Shown here: positions 27,049 to 35,990 of the stretch, piece by piece
Position numbering within the stretch: the first letter of the stretch is position 1
Layout: every line of letters begins with the position of its first letter
Assembly (NCBI GenBank): GCA_002839825.1
Contig: PGYU01000012.1
Coordinates: 21,658-85,657 of the forward strand
DNA length: 64,000 nt
Source of the DNA: Ignavibacteriae bacterium HGW-Ignavibacteriae-1
GTDB lineage: Bacteria; Bacteroidota; Ignavibacteria; Kapaibacteriales; UBA2268
Direction of reading: 5' to 3'
Notes under the pieces: model-generated
Seen by the model: the letters and a program-made list of their open reading frames with translations, nothing else
The model's database searches: none
Told to the model about the DNA's origin: nothing
Translations under genes and position numbers: made by a program

Positions 27049-29031
27049 ATGAACTTAAAAAAACAAATAATAATCGCAGCAATATTGATTTCATTATCAA
27101 GTTGGAATTTGAGTTGGGCAGACAGAGAATCGAACACGATTTTAATACTCGAAGCCGAAGCCAATTTCGATGATAACGTTCTCGAAGCATACGACTTGAC
27201 AAAGGGAATCATACAGACTCTAAGAAATGAAAATGATACACTCAATTTAGCAAAAGCATATCATTTATTGGGTATGTCATATTATGTGATGAATAACCCC
27301 TTCAAATCACACCTTTATCATGACTCCTCAAGAATTGAATATACAAAGCTTAAAGACACAACTAAAGTTTATGAGTTGCTCGTTATTTCGGCAAAAATCG
27401 CCCGAGAAGCCCAAGAATACGACGCTGCCAAATCGTATTTGGATTTGTTGTTCAATTCGCAACTTCCTGAAAATTTCAAAGCATATTATTCGGCAGCGAC
27501 TTCGGAAATGGCATTGATTTATGAGGAAACGGGAGATATACCTGCAGCTGAAACCGAATTCAATAAAGCATTAGATTTCAACAAAGCAAATGATTTCAAA
27601 TCAAATTATGCCCGTAACCTATTAGATTTAGCTCGAATTTACCGTACACAATTGCAAAATGATGCAGTATTTGAAATATTGCGTCAAGCAGAGATTCAAT
27701 ACCGACATTTAGCCGATAGAGACGGCTTGGCAGAGACTTATACGATATGGGGTGAAACTTCATACGACATTGGTGATTTAGAAACTGCTAAGGATAAATT
27801 ACAAAAAGCTGAAACTATTTTAGTTGAAATCAACCATTTGTCAATGCTAAAGAGAGTGCTTTATGCACTGTATTTATTAGAACTGAAAAATGAAAATCCC
27901 ACACAAGCGCTTGTTTATTTGGAAAATTATTCTAAAATTTTGACTGAAGAGATAAAATCGAGTTCGCCACTACGAGAGATGAACAAACGATTAAATCTTG
28001 AACAAATAAAACGTGCAATATCGCAAGATAAATTATCCGAAATCGAACTTGCGAACAGTAACATGGAACTTCAGATGCAATTGAAAGAGAGCATGTTGAC
28101 CAACCAAAGGCAAACAATCTATTATATTTCACTGTTTCTGGGATTGTTTATTATCATATTGATAATTCTTTTCATCTTATTCGGTTCCAAAAAGAAAAGT
28201 AATGCATTATTAGAAGAGAAAAACCAAAGGCTTGAATCCGTCAATGAGCTACTGAATAAACAAAATGAGACAATCGTCGAGCAAACAGAACGAATCATGG
28301 ACAGCATCAATTATGGTCTTACGATTCAAAATGCGATGCTACCGTCGGTGGCTTACATTAAAGAATTATTCACTGAGAATTTCGTTTTTTTCAAACCGAA
28401 AGATGTAGTTTCGGGAGATTTTTATTGGTTTAAAAAAGTAAGTGGCATACGTTTTGCGGCTGTTATTGACTGTACAGGTCATGGAGTGCCCGGAGCATTT
28501 ATGTCCATGATTGGTAACACTTTGCTGAATGAAATTGTAGTGAATGATTTGGTCTCAAATCTGGCTGAAATTTTAAATGAATTGGACAAAAGGGTAAGCC
28601 ATTCATTGCAAAATGCCGAAAATTATGTTGTAAACGATGGAATGGATGTTTGTTTGATTAGCGTAGATGAATTCGGAAATGTAAATTTTGCAGGTGCGAG
28701 GCGACCCGTTTACATTGTTCGTGATAGTGAAATTTTGGAAATCAAGGGTGAACAACAGTCTATTGGCAGTTTTTCAGGAGACTTGAAATATACATTACAT
28801 GAATTGGGAAATCAACAAACCTCGATGATTTATCTGACAAGCGATGGCTTTGCAGACCAAAATAATGATGTAAACAAAAAATACAGCACAAAGAAACTAA
28901 AAAATTTGTTATATTTGTTATCTCAAAAAGGTGCCGAAGAACAATTAAACATTATTAATCAAGAGTTCGAGGACCACATTGGAAACGAACGACAAAGAGA
29001 TGATATCACCATAATCGGATTAAGGATCTGA
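27049..29031 (+). CDS. TPR sensor with PP2C/SpoIIE phosphatase domain (SiaA-like)
   Basis: A 660-residue membrane phosphatase. An N-terminal signal peptide (ending near SWA) leads into five or so tetratricopeptide repeats (about residues 40-300), then a coiled stretch, a transmembrane helix (about 357-380), a second coiled coil, and a cytoplasmic SpoIIE-type PP2C domain (about 410-660). Metal-binding aspartates are seen in SGDFYWFKK, DCTGHGVPGAF, TSDGFAD and RDDITI. It is followed within 3 bp by the kinase and phosphoprotein genes of a partner-switching module, so it probably dephosphorylates the SiaC-like protein when its periplasmic TPR domain receives a signal. That last point is inference. 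Confidence 0.88.
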   Translation: MNLKKQIIIAAILISLSSWNLSWADRESNTILILEAEANFDDNVLEAYDLTKGIIQTLRNENDTLNLAKAYHLLGMSYYVMNNPFKSHLYHDSSRIEYTKLKDTTKVYELLVISAKIAREAQEYDAAKSYLDLLFNSQLPENFKAYYSAATSEMALIYEETGDIPAAETEFNKALDFNKANDFKSNYARNLLDLARIYRTQLQNDAVFEILRQAEIQYRHLADRDGLAETYTIWGETSYDIGDLETAKDKLQKAETILVEINHLSMLKRVLYALYLLELKNENPTQALVYLENYSKILTEEIKSSSPLREMNKRLNLEQIKRAISQDKLSEIELANSNMELQMQLKESMLTNQRQTIYYISLFLGLFIIILIILFILFGSKKKSNALLEEKNQRLESVNELLNKQNETIVEQTERIMDSINYGLTIQNAMLPSVAYIKELFTENFVFFKPKDVVSGDFYWFKKVSGIRFAAVIDCTGHGVPGAFMSMIGNTLLNEIVVNDLVSNLAEILNELDKRVSHSLQNAENYVVNDGMDVCLISVDEFGNVNFAGARRPVYIVRDSEILEIKGEQQSIGSFSGDLKYTLHELGNQQTSMIYLTSDGFADQNNDVNKKYSTKKLKNLLYLLSQKGAEEQLNIINQEFEDHIGNERQRDDITIIGLRI

Positions 29032-29034
29032 GCA

Positions 29035-29568
29035 ATGATAGACTTACACGAATACTACGACACAGCCAACAGGCATAACGTACTGCTTTCATTCAAAGGA
29101 GCTTTATCGCAAGAAATTCTTGTAGAAATGGGCAATATTGTAAAGAACAGGGTTAATCTGAACAAAAAATTGAAGAAACTCTTCTCGATTTTTGTCGAAC
29201 TTTCTCAAAATATTATGCACTATTCTTCAGAACGTGTACTAATTGATGGGAAAGAAATCGGCGTTGGAATAATTCTTTTCACCGAAAATGATACCAATTT
29301 TACGATTTATTCCGGCAACATGGTGGACACTCAAGGCGTTCGATTTTTGACCGACAAAATTGATAACTTGAATGCGATGAATGACGACCAACTCAAGGAC
29401 ACCTATTCAACAAGTTTGCATGCCGATAGACCTGTAGAAAGCAAAGGTGCCGGATTGGGCTTGATTGAAATTGCCCGAAAAGCTTCAGGGAAAATTTCGT
29501 ACAATAAACACAAAAAAGATGCTAAAAATACTTTTGTAACCATCAAAGTTCAAATTGATAAGGAGTAA
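29035..29568 (+). CDS. SiaB-family protein kinase
   Basis: A 177-residue GHKL-fold protein of the SiaB family, related to anti-sigma-factor kinases. The N box (ELSQNIMHYSS) and a Gly-rich lid (GAGLGLIEIARK) are visible. In Pseudomonas aeruginosa, SiaB phosphorylates SiaC and so counteracts the phosphatase SiaA. Here the gene lies 3 bp after a SiaA-like phosphatase and 4 bp before a SiaC-like gene, which supports the assignment. Confidence 0.85.
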   Translation: MIDLHEYYDTANRHNVLLSFKGALSQEILVEMGNIVKNRVNLNKKLKKLFSIFVELSQNIMHYSSERVLIDGKEIGVGIILFTENDTNFTIYSGNMVDTQGVRFLTDKIDNLNAMNDDQLKDTYSTSLHADRPVESKGAGLGLIEIARKASGKISYNKHKKDAKNTFVTIKVQIDKE

Positions 29569-29572
29569 ATGA

Positions 29573-29944
29573 ATGTCTGACTTAAATCTTGGTAAAACAA
29601 AAACTACACCGTCCATTGAATTCAATGGCGCTACGGGTAAACTTATCATTGCAGGAGAATCTTATCCTGAAAATTCTGCAGAATTTTACAAACCGGTTTT
29701 CGGGTGGTTGAACAATTATATGGAAATGAAACGCGAAATTGAGTTTTCATTCAAGCTGACTTATTTCAATACAAGTTCTTCAAAATCAATACTTGATATT
29801 ATCGAGGTATTGGAAAATTATCACCAAACAGGCGGCAAAGTCTCCTTGAATTGGTATTTTGAAGAAGAAGATGATGATATCGAGGACAGCGGAATTGAAT
29901 TTACTTCCGATTTGACTTTACCATGTAAATTAATTCCTTATTAA
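29573..29944 (+). CDS. SiaC-family (DUF1987) regulatory phosphoprotein
   Basis: A 123-residue DUF1987 protein, STAS-like, acting as the switchable partner in SiaABC modules. The family hallmark FKLTYFNTSSSK is at residues 60-71; by position Thr67 or an adjacent Ser is the likely phospho-site, matching the Thr used in P. aeruginosa SiaC. In that species the unphosphorylated form activates the diguanylate cyclase SiaD. No cyclase gene is seen here, so the downstream target is open. Confidence 0.88.
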   Translation: MSDLNLGKTKTTPSIEFNGATGKLIIAGESYPENSAEFYKPVFGWLNNYMEMKREIEFSFKLTYFNTSSSKSILDIIEVLENYHQTGGKVSLNWYFEEEDDDIEDSGIEFTSDLTLPCKLIPY

Positions 29945-29952
29945 AGATTATT

Positions 29953-30975
29953 ATGGGTTTAGATAAGCATCTTCACGAAATTGACATCAACGTATTCCCG
30001 GGTGAATACAATAGGCTTCGAAGCATAATAGATTCCATTGAGCAACAATATGGAACTGATGCTTCGAAGAATGTTCATATTGATGAACTTGTTAGTGAAT
30101 ATGCGAAAATACTCAAGCAAACCGCCAAAATTGTAAGAATTAGCGACAATAATCAGCAAAAACTAAGAAATGCGCGCCAAAAGCTCGAAGAACAAAACGA
30201 AGTCATTTCAGGCAAAAACAAAGAACTCAATAAGGCAAACAATAAGATTTTGTTAGAACTTAAACGAGCTGCGGAATATGTCAGAAGTATGATTCCGGAA
30301 CCTGCGGCATTCGATTCCCACAAGCTCAAAATTGATTGGTCATTTATACCTTCGCTCCATCTGGGTGGCGATTTGTTAGGATTCAAGCATTTAGACGACG
30401 AGCATTTTGCACTTTATTTATTAGATGTATGCGGGCATGGTGTTAGGTCAGCATTGTATTCAGTTTCTGTCGTGAACACAATCAATAATGCTCATATGAC
30501 CGGAATTGATTACCGTGATCCGGGCGAATTGCTCAATGCACTCAACCAGCAATACCAAATGAAGGACCATGATAATTTGTACTTCACAATTTGGTACGGC
30601 GTCTATAATCATAAAACGAAAATGTTGAGCTACTGTGCTGCAGGACATCCTCCTGCATTTTTGCTTGACCAAAATTTAGCCCTAACGCAACTTGGCTCCG
30701 ATAATTTTTTTATTGGAATCATCAAAGAGACTAATTACAAAAGTGAACAAGTCGAAATCGTTCCGCCGGCAAATCTTATGATTTATTCCGACGGAGCATA
30801 CGAAATTCCGATTGACGGCGACGAAATGATGACGATAGACCAATTTGCCGATTTCATTTATGAATCTTTCAAAGCAAACGAAGATATCAAAGATATCTAC
30901 GATAAATTAGTAGTACTGTACGATAACAACCCACTTGACGACGACTTTTCAATTCTTAAGGCTTCATTTCGTTAA
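29953..30975 (+). CDS. Soluble PP2C/SpoIIE phosphatase with coiled-coil
   Basis: A 340-residue cytoplasmic phosphatase. The N-terminal about 100 residues are helical and coiled-coil (NARQKLEEQNEVISGKNKEL), and the rest is a SpoIIE-type PP2C domain with GGDLLGF, LLDVCGHGVRSALYS, YSDGAYE and DDFSIL motifs. It closes the Sia-like cluster, nine bases after the SiaC-like gene. The layout resembles RsbU-type phosphatases lacking an input domain, so it may be controlled by a partner protein. It would give the module a second phosphatase. Confidence 0.88.
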   Translation: MGLDKHLHEIDINVFPGEYNRLRSIIDSIEQQYGTDASKNVHIDELVSEYAKILKQTAKIVRISDNNQQKLRNARQKLEEQNEVISGKNKELNKANNKILLELKRAAEYVRSMIPEPAAFDSHKLKIDWSFIPSLHLGGDLLGFKHLDDEHFALYLLDVCGHGVRSALYSVSVVNTINNAHMTGIDYRDPGELLNALNQQYQMKDHDNLYFTIWYGVYNHKTKMLSYCAAGHPPAFLLDQNLALTQLGSDNFFIGIIKETNYKSEQVEIVPPANLMIYSDGAYEIPIDGDEMMTIDQFADFIYESFKANEDIKDIYDKLVVLYDNNPLDDDFSILKASFR

Positions 30976-31007
30976 TAGCCTCATGTTACATCAAATAAAT
31001 TAAAACA

Positions 31008-32684
31008 ATGTCAGAAGATAACAAAATCATCTTTTCAATGATTGGAGTGAGTAAAACTTTTCCTCCAGCAAAAAAGGTACTAAATGATATTTATTTATCG
31101 TTTTTCTATGGAGCCAAAATCGGTATAATCGGTTTGAACGGCTCCGGTAAGTCAACTTTACTCAAAATTATAGCAGGCGAAGAGCAATCCTACGACGGGA
31201 AAGTCACTTTCTCGCCCGGCTATAATGTCGGGTTTTTGCATCAAGAGCCCGAATTGGACGAAACCAAAACCGTAATCGAAATAGTCCGCGAGGGAGTCCA
31301 ACCAATAATGGATTTGCTCAACGAGTACGAAGCCATCAGTGCAAAATTTGCTGAGCCGATGGATGACGATGAGATGCAAAAAGTAATCAATCGCCAAGGC
31401 GAGCTCACAGACCAATTAGACCGTCACGATGCATGGGAAATTGACAACAAGTTAGAGCGTGCAATGGACGCTTTGCGATGCCCCGAAGGCGATATGCCGA
31501 TTAAAATCTTGTCCGGTGGTGAAAAAAGACGCGTCGCACTTTGCAGATTACTTTTGCAAGAACCGGAAATTTTATTGCTTGATGAGCCTACCAACCACCT
31601 TGACGCAGAATCCGTTCAGTGGCTCGAGCAACATCTTAACCAATACAAAGGAACTGTCATCGCTATCACCCATGATAGGTACTTCCTCGATAATGTTGCA
31701 GGATGGATATTAGAATTAGATAGGGGCGAAGGCATTCCTTGGAAAGGGAATTATTCGTCATGGCTCGACCAAAAAGCAAAACGCTTAGAGCAAGAGGGCA
31801 AAACCCAAGATAAGCGCATTAAGACACTCGAGCGCGAACTCGAATGGGTCAGAATGTCGCCAAAAGCCAGACATGCAAAATCTAAAGCCAGATTGGGTGC
31901 ATATGAAAACCTATTGAACGAGGACGTAAGGCAAAAAGAAGAAAAGCTCGAGCTATTCATACCGAATGGTCCGAGATTGGGCAATAATGTAATCGAAGCA
32001 AAATCGGTCACCAAAGGCTATGGCGATAGGATTTTATTCGAGGATTTGAATTTCTCGCTACCGCCAAATGGAATCGTCGGAGTAATCGGTCCAAACGGCG
32101 CCGGGAAAACGACGCTTTTCAAACTAATTCTTGGAATTGAAAATCCGGATGCGGGCACGTTTACAATCGGCGAAACCGTCAAAACCGCATACGTTGACCA
32201 GCAACACACCGCCATAGACCCCGAAAAAACAGTCTTTGAGCAAATCACCGGCGGACTCGAATCCATGACTTTGGGAAATAAAACGATAAACTCGCGCTCC
32301 TACGTTGCGAAATTCAATTTCTCCGGTGGCGACCAGCAGAAGAAATGCGGCACACTTTCGGGCGGTGAACGTAATCGCTTGCATCTTGCAATTACCTTGA
32401 AAGAGGAAGGAAACGTGATTTTGCTTGACGAACCGACAAACGATATTGACATCAACACCTTGCGTGCATTAGAAGAGGCAATCGAAAATTTTGCAGGTTG
32501 CGCAGTGGTAATATCCCATGATAGGTGGTTCTTAGACAGAATTGCAACCCATATACTCGCATTTGAAGGCGATTCCAAGGTATATTTCTTCGAAGGCTCT
32601 TTCACCGAATATGAAGAAAATCGCAAAGCCAGAATCGGCGACAACACGCCCCACAGAATCAAATACAAAAAATTGGTAAAGTAA
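31008..32684 (+). CDS. ettA: Energy-dependent translational throttle protein EttA (ABC-F)
   Basis: An ABC-F ATPase that binds the ribosomal E site and gates the first elongation steps according to ATP/ADP levels. Two nucleotide-binding domains are present: Walker A GLNGSGKST and GPNGAGKTT, signatures LSGGEKRR and LSGGERNR, and DEPTNHLD/DEPTNDID switch regions. The helical linker with the EWVRMSPKARHAKSKAR stretch and the C-terminal HRIKYKK tail are characteristic of EttA rather than Uup or other ABC-F types. Length (558) matches E. coli EttA (555). A terminator follows. Confidence 0.95.
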   Translation: MSEDNKIIFSMIGVSKTFPPAKKVLNDIYLSFFYGAKIGIIGLNGSGKSTLLKIIAGEEQSYDGKVTFSPGYNVGFLHQEPELDETKTVIEIVREGVQPIMDLLNEYEAISAKFAEPMDDDEMQKVINRQGELTDQLDRHDAWEIDNKLERAMDALRCPEGDMPIKILSGGEKRRVALCRLLLQEPEILLLDEPTNHLDAESVQWLEQHLNQYKGTVIAITHDRYFLDNVAGWILELDRGEGIPWKGNYSSWLDQKAKRLEQEGKTQDKRIKTLERELEWVRMSPKARHAKSKARLGAYENLLNEDVRQKEEKLELFIPNGPRLGNNVIEAKSVTKGYGDRILFEDLNFSLPPNGIVGVIGPNGAGKTTLFKLILGIENPDAGTFTIGETVKTAYVDQQHTAIDPEKTVFEQITGGLESMTLGNKTINSRSYVAKFNFSGGDQQKKCGTLSGGERNRLHLAITLKEEGNVILLDEPTNDIDINTLRALEEAIENFAGCAVVISHDRWFLDRIATHILAFEGDSKVYFFEGSFTEYEENRKARIGDNTPHRIKYKKLVK

Positions 32685-32708
32685 TCTGTTTTGTATTTCA
32701 AATTTCCA

Positions 32709-32740
32709 GATGTGCCACACCTGCCAAGGTGTGGCACATC
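32709..32740 (+). terminator. Rho-independent terminator of ettA
   Basis: Perfect 14-bp stem (GATGTGCCACACCT/AGGTGTGGCACATC, 32709-32722 and 32727-32740) around GCCA, followed by TATTTTTA. It is symmetric enough also to serve the other strand. Confidence 0.9.
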
Positions 32741-32919
32741 TATTTTTATGTCATTCTGAACGAAGTGAAGAATCAAGTTTTTGGAATGGTATGGATTCTT
32801 CGCCTTCGGCTGAGACCAGTATTGTCTGAAATATGATTTGTAGGATTTAAGTGATTAAGATGATTATACAAAAGAGAGTAAACATATTTCAGGAAAAGAA
32901 AAATAATGAAATTTTGTAG

Positions 32920-32940
32920 GGACAGAACAGCGTTCTGTCC
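32920..32940. repeat. GGACAGAAC/GTTCTGTCC palindrome
   Basis: 9-bp perfect stem around AGC, preceded by TTTGTAG. A second copy is at 63764-63782, after the tRNA-Lys terminator. Confidence 0.8.
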
Positions 32941-32950
32941 TTTTGTTTTT

Positions 32951-32978
32951 GTAGTGACACAGCGCGCTGTGTCACTAC
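32951..32978. repeat. 28-bp perfect palindrome (GTAGTGACACAGCG half)
   Basis: GTAGTGACACAGCG followed by its exact reverse complement. It is a sister of the GTAGAGACACGGCA palindromes found inside the sorting-domain coding regions at 33182 and 36077: the halves share the GTAG-GACAC-GC framework. Confidence 0.85.
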
Positions 32979-33012
32979 TTGAGTCGTGTCAGGTGTAACA
33001 AAGATTAGACGA

Positions 33013-33045
33013 AACCTTCCGAAGGTTTCGAACCTTCGGAAGGTT
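33013..33045. repeat. AACCTTCCGAAGGTT double palindrome, copy 3
   Basis: The perfect copy: arms 33013-33027 and 33031-33045 around TCG, no mismatches. Confidence 0.88.
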
Positions 33046-33099
33046 AGTAATTCAAATCATAAAAATCATCTTAATCATATAAATCATAGTTCAGACAGT

Positions 33100-35805
33100 T
33101 CACATCTTCACAAACATCTGCGTCCGGCTACCGATGCGAAGATAATAAACGCCGCGAGGCAGATGCGAAATATCAATTCTTTGTAGAGACACGGCATGCC
33201 GTGTCTCTACAGTCATCACGCATTCGCCAAGCGTATTGAAAATTTTGATTTCTGAACCTTCATCAACCCTACGATTAACCGTAGGGTTGATATCTACGGC
33301 TATTTCAATATATTCCGTTGCGGGGTTGGGGTGGATGGCTAATTCTAAACGAATATCAGTTACATCAGTTGTGGGAGTAACAGTTAAATTTATATTTTCC
33401 GAATTGACCGTGCCGCAAATATTAGTAATTTCACAATAATAAATACCGGCATCATTTAATTCAGCATTAGTTTTAATAATATTTTTTGAGTTGTATCCCG
33501 GCAATAAAACTGAATTTCTAAACCATTGATAATGAATAGTATCAAAAGAAACTGCTTCCACATTTAGTTCGAAGTTTTCACCTTCATTAATAATCAAGGA
33601 ATTCGAACTTTGTGAAAGTATTTGCGGTTTTTCGTTAACTGCAATGTAAGTTGATTCAGACCGGACTTTAATATTCTCCTTTAATGCTTCAATTTCTAAA
33701 AAATATTTACCAGAATTGATTATTTGTGTTTTCGAGATTTTCAATTCAGCTTCATTAAGTTCAATATTTTCATTATTGGAAATTGGTTGCTCATTAAAGA
33801 ACCAGCGAAATGATAGTGTATCGCAGTTTTTAGTTTGATAATCAACTTTTATTTCGGCAAAATCACTTTCGCAAATGTTAATATTTTTAGAACTATTAAT
33901 TATGACAATTTCAGATATTTTGGAAATGGTAAACCGCTTAGAAACGACTTTGCCGCAAAGCGATATTATTTCAACAAAAAAATAATCACCCTTTTCGCAA
34001 ATATCTAAATTGCTTAGTCCTGTGATAACAAATTGTATTGAATTTGTACCACTATATCTTGAATTATCTTTTAAAGCTGTTTTTTCGCCCACTTTGGCAG
34101 TATATTTAAACCACTGTATTGAATCTTTATAATCAGGAGGAAGTTTACCATTAGAATGAACTTTGACTTCAAATTCGTAATTTTCACCTATAATAGCATC
34201 GGTAATATCTTCAGATTGGTCAATTATTATAGGTACACTTACAGCATAAACAGGTATATAGTCAGACCAAACCACAGACTCTGCGGAAGTATATACCATA
34301 CATTGATATATACCGGTAGAATTAGAATCAAATTTTGAAAACACAAGCCTGGAGGAATTTTCAGCTTCCAATCTTGAAAAATCTTTGTACCATTGGTAAT
34401 GTAGTTCTTGTCCGTAACTGGAGTTAGCATTACATTCAATATAATTATTTTCAGTACCGGCACAATAGATTAATTCTTTGGTAAAATTCTCAATTTTTAA
34501 TGTATCAACAATTTTATCTCGAATCCAAGTGAATTTTGTAGATTCCAGACCGAAAAAGTTATGTACTGTAGAAATTGAAATCGAATCTATATAAGAAAGT
34601 GGTATCCCTGAAACGGTATATTGCATAAGAGGTTGTACTGTCGGTATTGGAGTATCACCGTTTGTATTAAACACTTGAAATAATCCGCTTTGAGGGTAAC
34701 GAGAGAAATAAGTGCCATTAATAAATAAATTGAAGTGACTTATACCCGACTCAAGATCAGCATCTGCAGACCAATTAATAATAAAATTGTAATTCCCGGC
34801 TGATGAATCAATTTCAATTTTAAAAGGTGCAGGTGGTGGAGTAAAGTCCTTGACATATGTCAATATTAAAAATTCTTGGAATTTGGAGGCACAAATTGAA
34901 TCGGGCATCCAAGATTTTGAAAGTGGATTTCCGTCAAAAGTTGATGCTTTATAAATTTTTGGAGTACCTACTGTAATAGTATCAACTAACCACGCCCTGC
35001 TTTGATTCATATCTCTGAGTTGGGATGAACCTTCGGCTGGCAAACGCTGAGAAAGAACAGCATCAAAAAAAGGTATAGTCATTAGTCTTAAAAAACTAAA
35101 ACCATGATTTTGATTAGCGTTGTAGGCGATGCTTGCTAAACCGCCCATACTTCGTAATTTTGAAAATGCGATCAAGGAAGTACCCCAGCAATCAATCCCG
35201 GGAGCATTGAAATCATTAGCGCCGGCGTGACGTACCAATACCGGAATTTTTGCGGCTTCTGACGGATAATCGAAAGTCGGCAGTAAACCCGGTGAATAAC
35301 TAACTGTAGCAATAACTCTTTCAGGGTATTCTTTCGTCATCGCCAGAACCCAATAACCGCCACCCGAATGCCCCCACAAAAGCCATGGTGAGGTGTTCAG
35401 TTCCGAATGTCCCGATTTTCGGGCAAGACTATCAAGAGCAGCTATAAGAGCTGGTCCGGAACCATCCTCTGGATTAATCCAATCAAAACAATTACTTCCG
35501 GATTTTGGATACAAATCTGTTCCCAAAATAGCTAAACCCCACTTTTTAGCGAATGCTTGGTACTGAGCATCTTGAACCATAGGTTCGCCCCGGCCTTCTG
35601 CTCCGCATCCGTGTTGATGAATAAATACACCCTTTATAGTTTCTAATCCTTTGGGTATAAAAATTGTGTAGCGGGCTTTAGTAAGGAAATTACTCTCACC
35701 GCCTCCGGATAATTCCACAGCATAAGTATCGCCATTCCAATATGATTCGGAGTGCAAGGGACTAATGATAGTAAATACTGAAAGTATTATTAATAGAAAC
35801 TTTAT
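33100..35805 (-). CDS. Secreted alpha/beta-hydrolase (esterase-like) with Ig-like domains and T9SS signal; ATA at the start position
   Basis: An exported multidomain protein of about 901 residues. An alpha/beta-hydrolase domain (about residues 25-260) shows the nucleophile elbow GHSGGG, a later AGANDFN with the likely acid, and NHGFSF with the likely His; HQHGCGAEG may form the oxyanion region. A fibronectin-like segment and several immunoglobulin-like domains follow (W-F...G-x-Y-x-C patterns, e.g. NDAGIYYCEI), then a type IX sorting domain. The first canonical start (TTG, 35757) lies after the signal peptide. The frame continues upstream through MKFLLIILSVFTIISPLHS if the ATA at 35803-35805 is the initiator; AGGAG sits seven bases before it. 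Stop TAG precedes. Two palindromes are embedded in the sorting domain. Confidence 0.85.
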   Translation of the reverse strand: MKFLLIILSVFTIISPLHSESYWNGDTYAVELSGGGESNFLTKARYTIFIPKGLETIKGVFIHQHGCGAEGRGEPMVQDAQYQAFAKKWGLAILGTDLYPKSGSNCFDWINPEDGSGPALIAALDSLARKSGHSELNTSPWLLWGHSGGGYWVLAMTKEYPERVIATVSYSPGLLPTFDYPSEAAKIPVLVRHAGANDFNAPGIDCWGTSLIAFSKLRSMGGLASIAYNANQNHGFSFLRLMTIPFFDAVLSQRLPAEGSSQLRDMNQSRAWLVDTITVGTPKIYKASTFDGNPLSKSWMPDSICASKFQEFLILTYVKDFTPPPAPFKIEIDSSAGNYNFIINWSADADLESGISHFNLFINGTYFSRYPQSGLFQVFNTNGDTPIPTVQPLMQYTVSGIPLSYIDSISISTVHNFFGLESTKFTWIRDKIVDTLKIENFTKELIYCAGTENNYIECNANSSYGQELHYQWYKDFSRLEAENSSRLVFSKFDSNSTGIYQCMVYTSAESVVWSDYIPVYAVSVPIIIDQSEDITDAIIGENYEFEVKVHSNGKLPPDYKDSIQWFKYTAKVGEKTALKDNSRYSGTNSIQFVITGLSNLDICEKGDYFFVEIISLCGKVVSKRFTISKISEIVIINSSKNINICESDFAEIKVDYQTKNCDTLSFRWFFNEQPISNNENIELNEAELKISKTQIINSGKYFLEIEALKENIKVRSESTYIAVNEKPQILSQSSNSLIINEGENFELNVEAVSFDTIHYQWFRNSVLLPGYNSKNIIKTNAELNDAGIYYCEITNICGTVNSENINLTVTPTTDVTDIRLELAIHPNPATEYIEIAVDINPTVNRRVDEGSEIKIFNTLGECVMTVETRHAVSLQRIDISHLPRGVYYLRIGSRTQMFVKM
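33182..33211. repeat. 30-bp perfect palindrome in sorting domain
   Basis: TGTAGAGACACGGCA followed by its exact complement, in frame inside the esterase gene. On the minus strand it encodes the segment VETRHAVSLQ between GECVMT and RIDISHLPRG. Confidence 0.9.
33266..33287. repeat. 22-bp near-perfect palindrome in sorting domain
   Basis: Same unit as 18180-18201 with one substitution, encoding the NPTVNRRV segment of the esterase sorting domain. Confidence 0.85.
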
Positions 35806-35812
35806 AGCTCTT

Positions 35813-35817
35813 CTCCT
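35813..35817 (-). promoter_or_regulatory. Ribosome-binding site before the ATA start
   Basis: AGGAG on the minus strand, seven bases from the ATA at 35805. Its quality and spacing are what argue that translation begins at the ATA and not at the downstream TTG. Confidence 0.7.
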
Positions 35818-35990
35818 AAATATCTAGTACAAAAAACCCTAGGTTCCTTAGCTCGCTAATTCGCTTTTGGGCTTTTATGTAGAAGAAATACTTACATTCA
35901 TGTCCAAAATACAAATTTTCATTATAAAATAGTTTCGATACAACACAAAATCATATACTAATATTTCAATATTGCAAACTTACTAAATTC

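Larger units (their letters stand above)
32824..33096. repeat. Composite repeat bounded by TCTGAACTATGATT inverted ends
   Basis: Left end GTCTGAAATATGATT at 32824 and right end AATCATAGTTCAGAC at 33082-33096. Between them lie the palindromes at 32920-32940, 32951-32978 and 33013-33045. The right end abuts the stop codon of the esterase gene. Confidence 0.7.
32685..33099. other. Intergenic repeat island 4
   Basis: About 415 bases holding the ettA terminator, a CATTCTGA-type repeat (about 32750-32815), and a composite bounded by TCTGAA(A/C)TATGATT ends (32824-33096) that encloses three different palindromes. No gene is supported. Confidence 0.75.
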
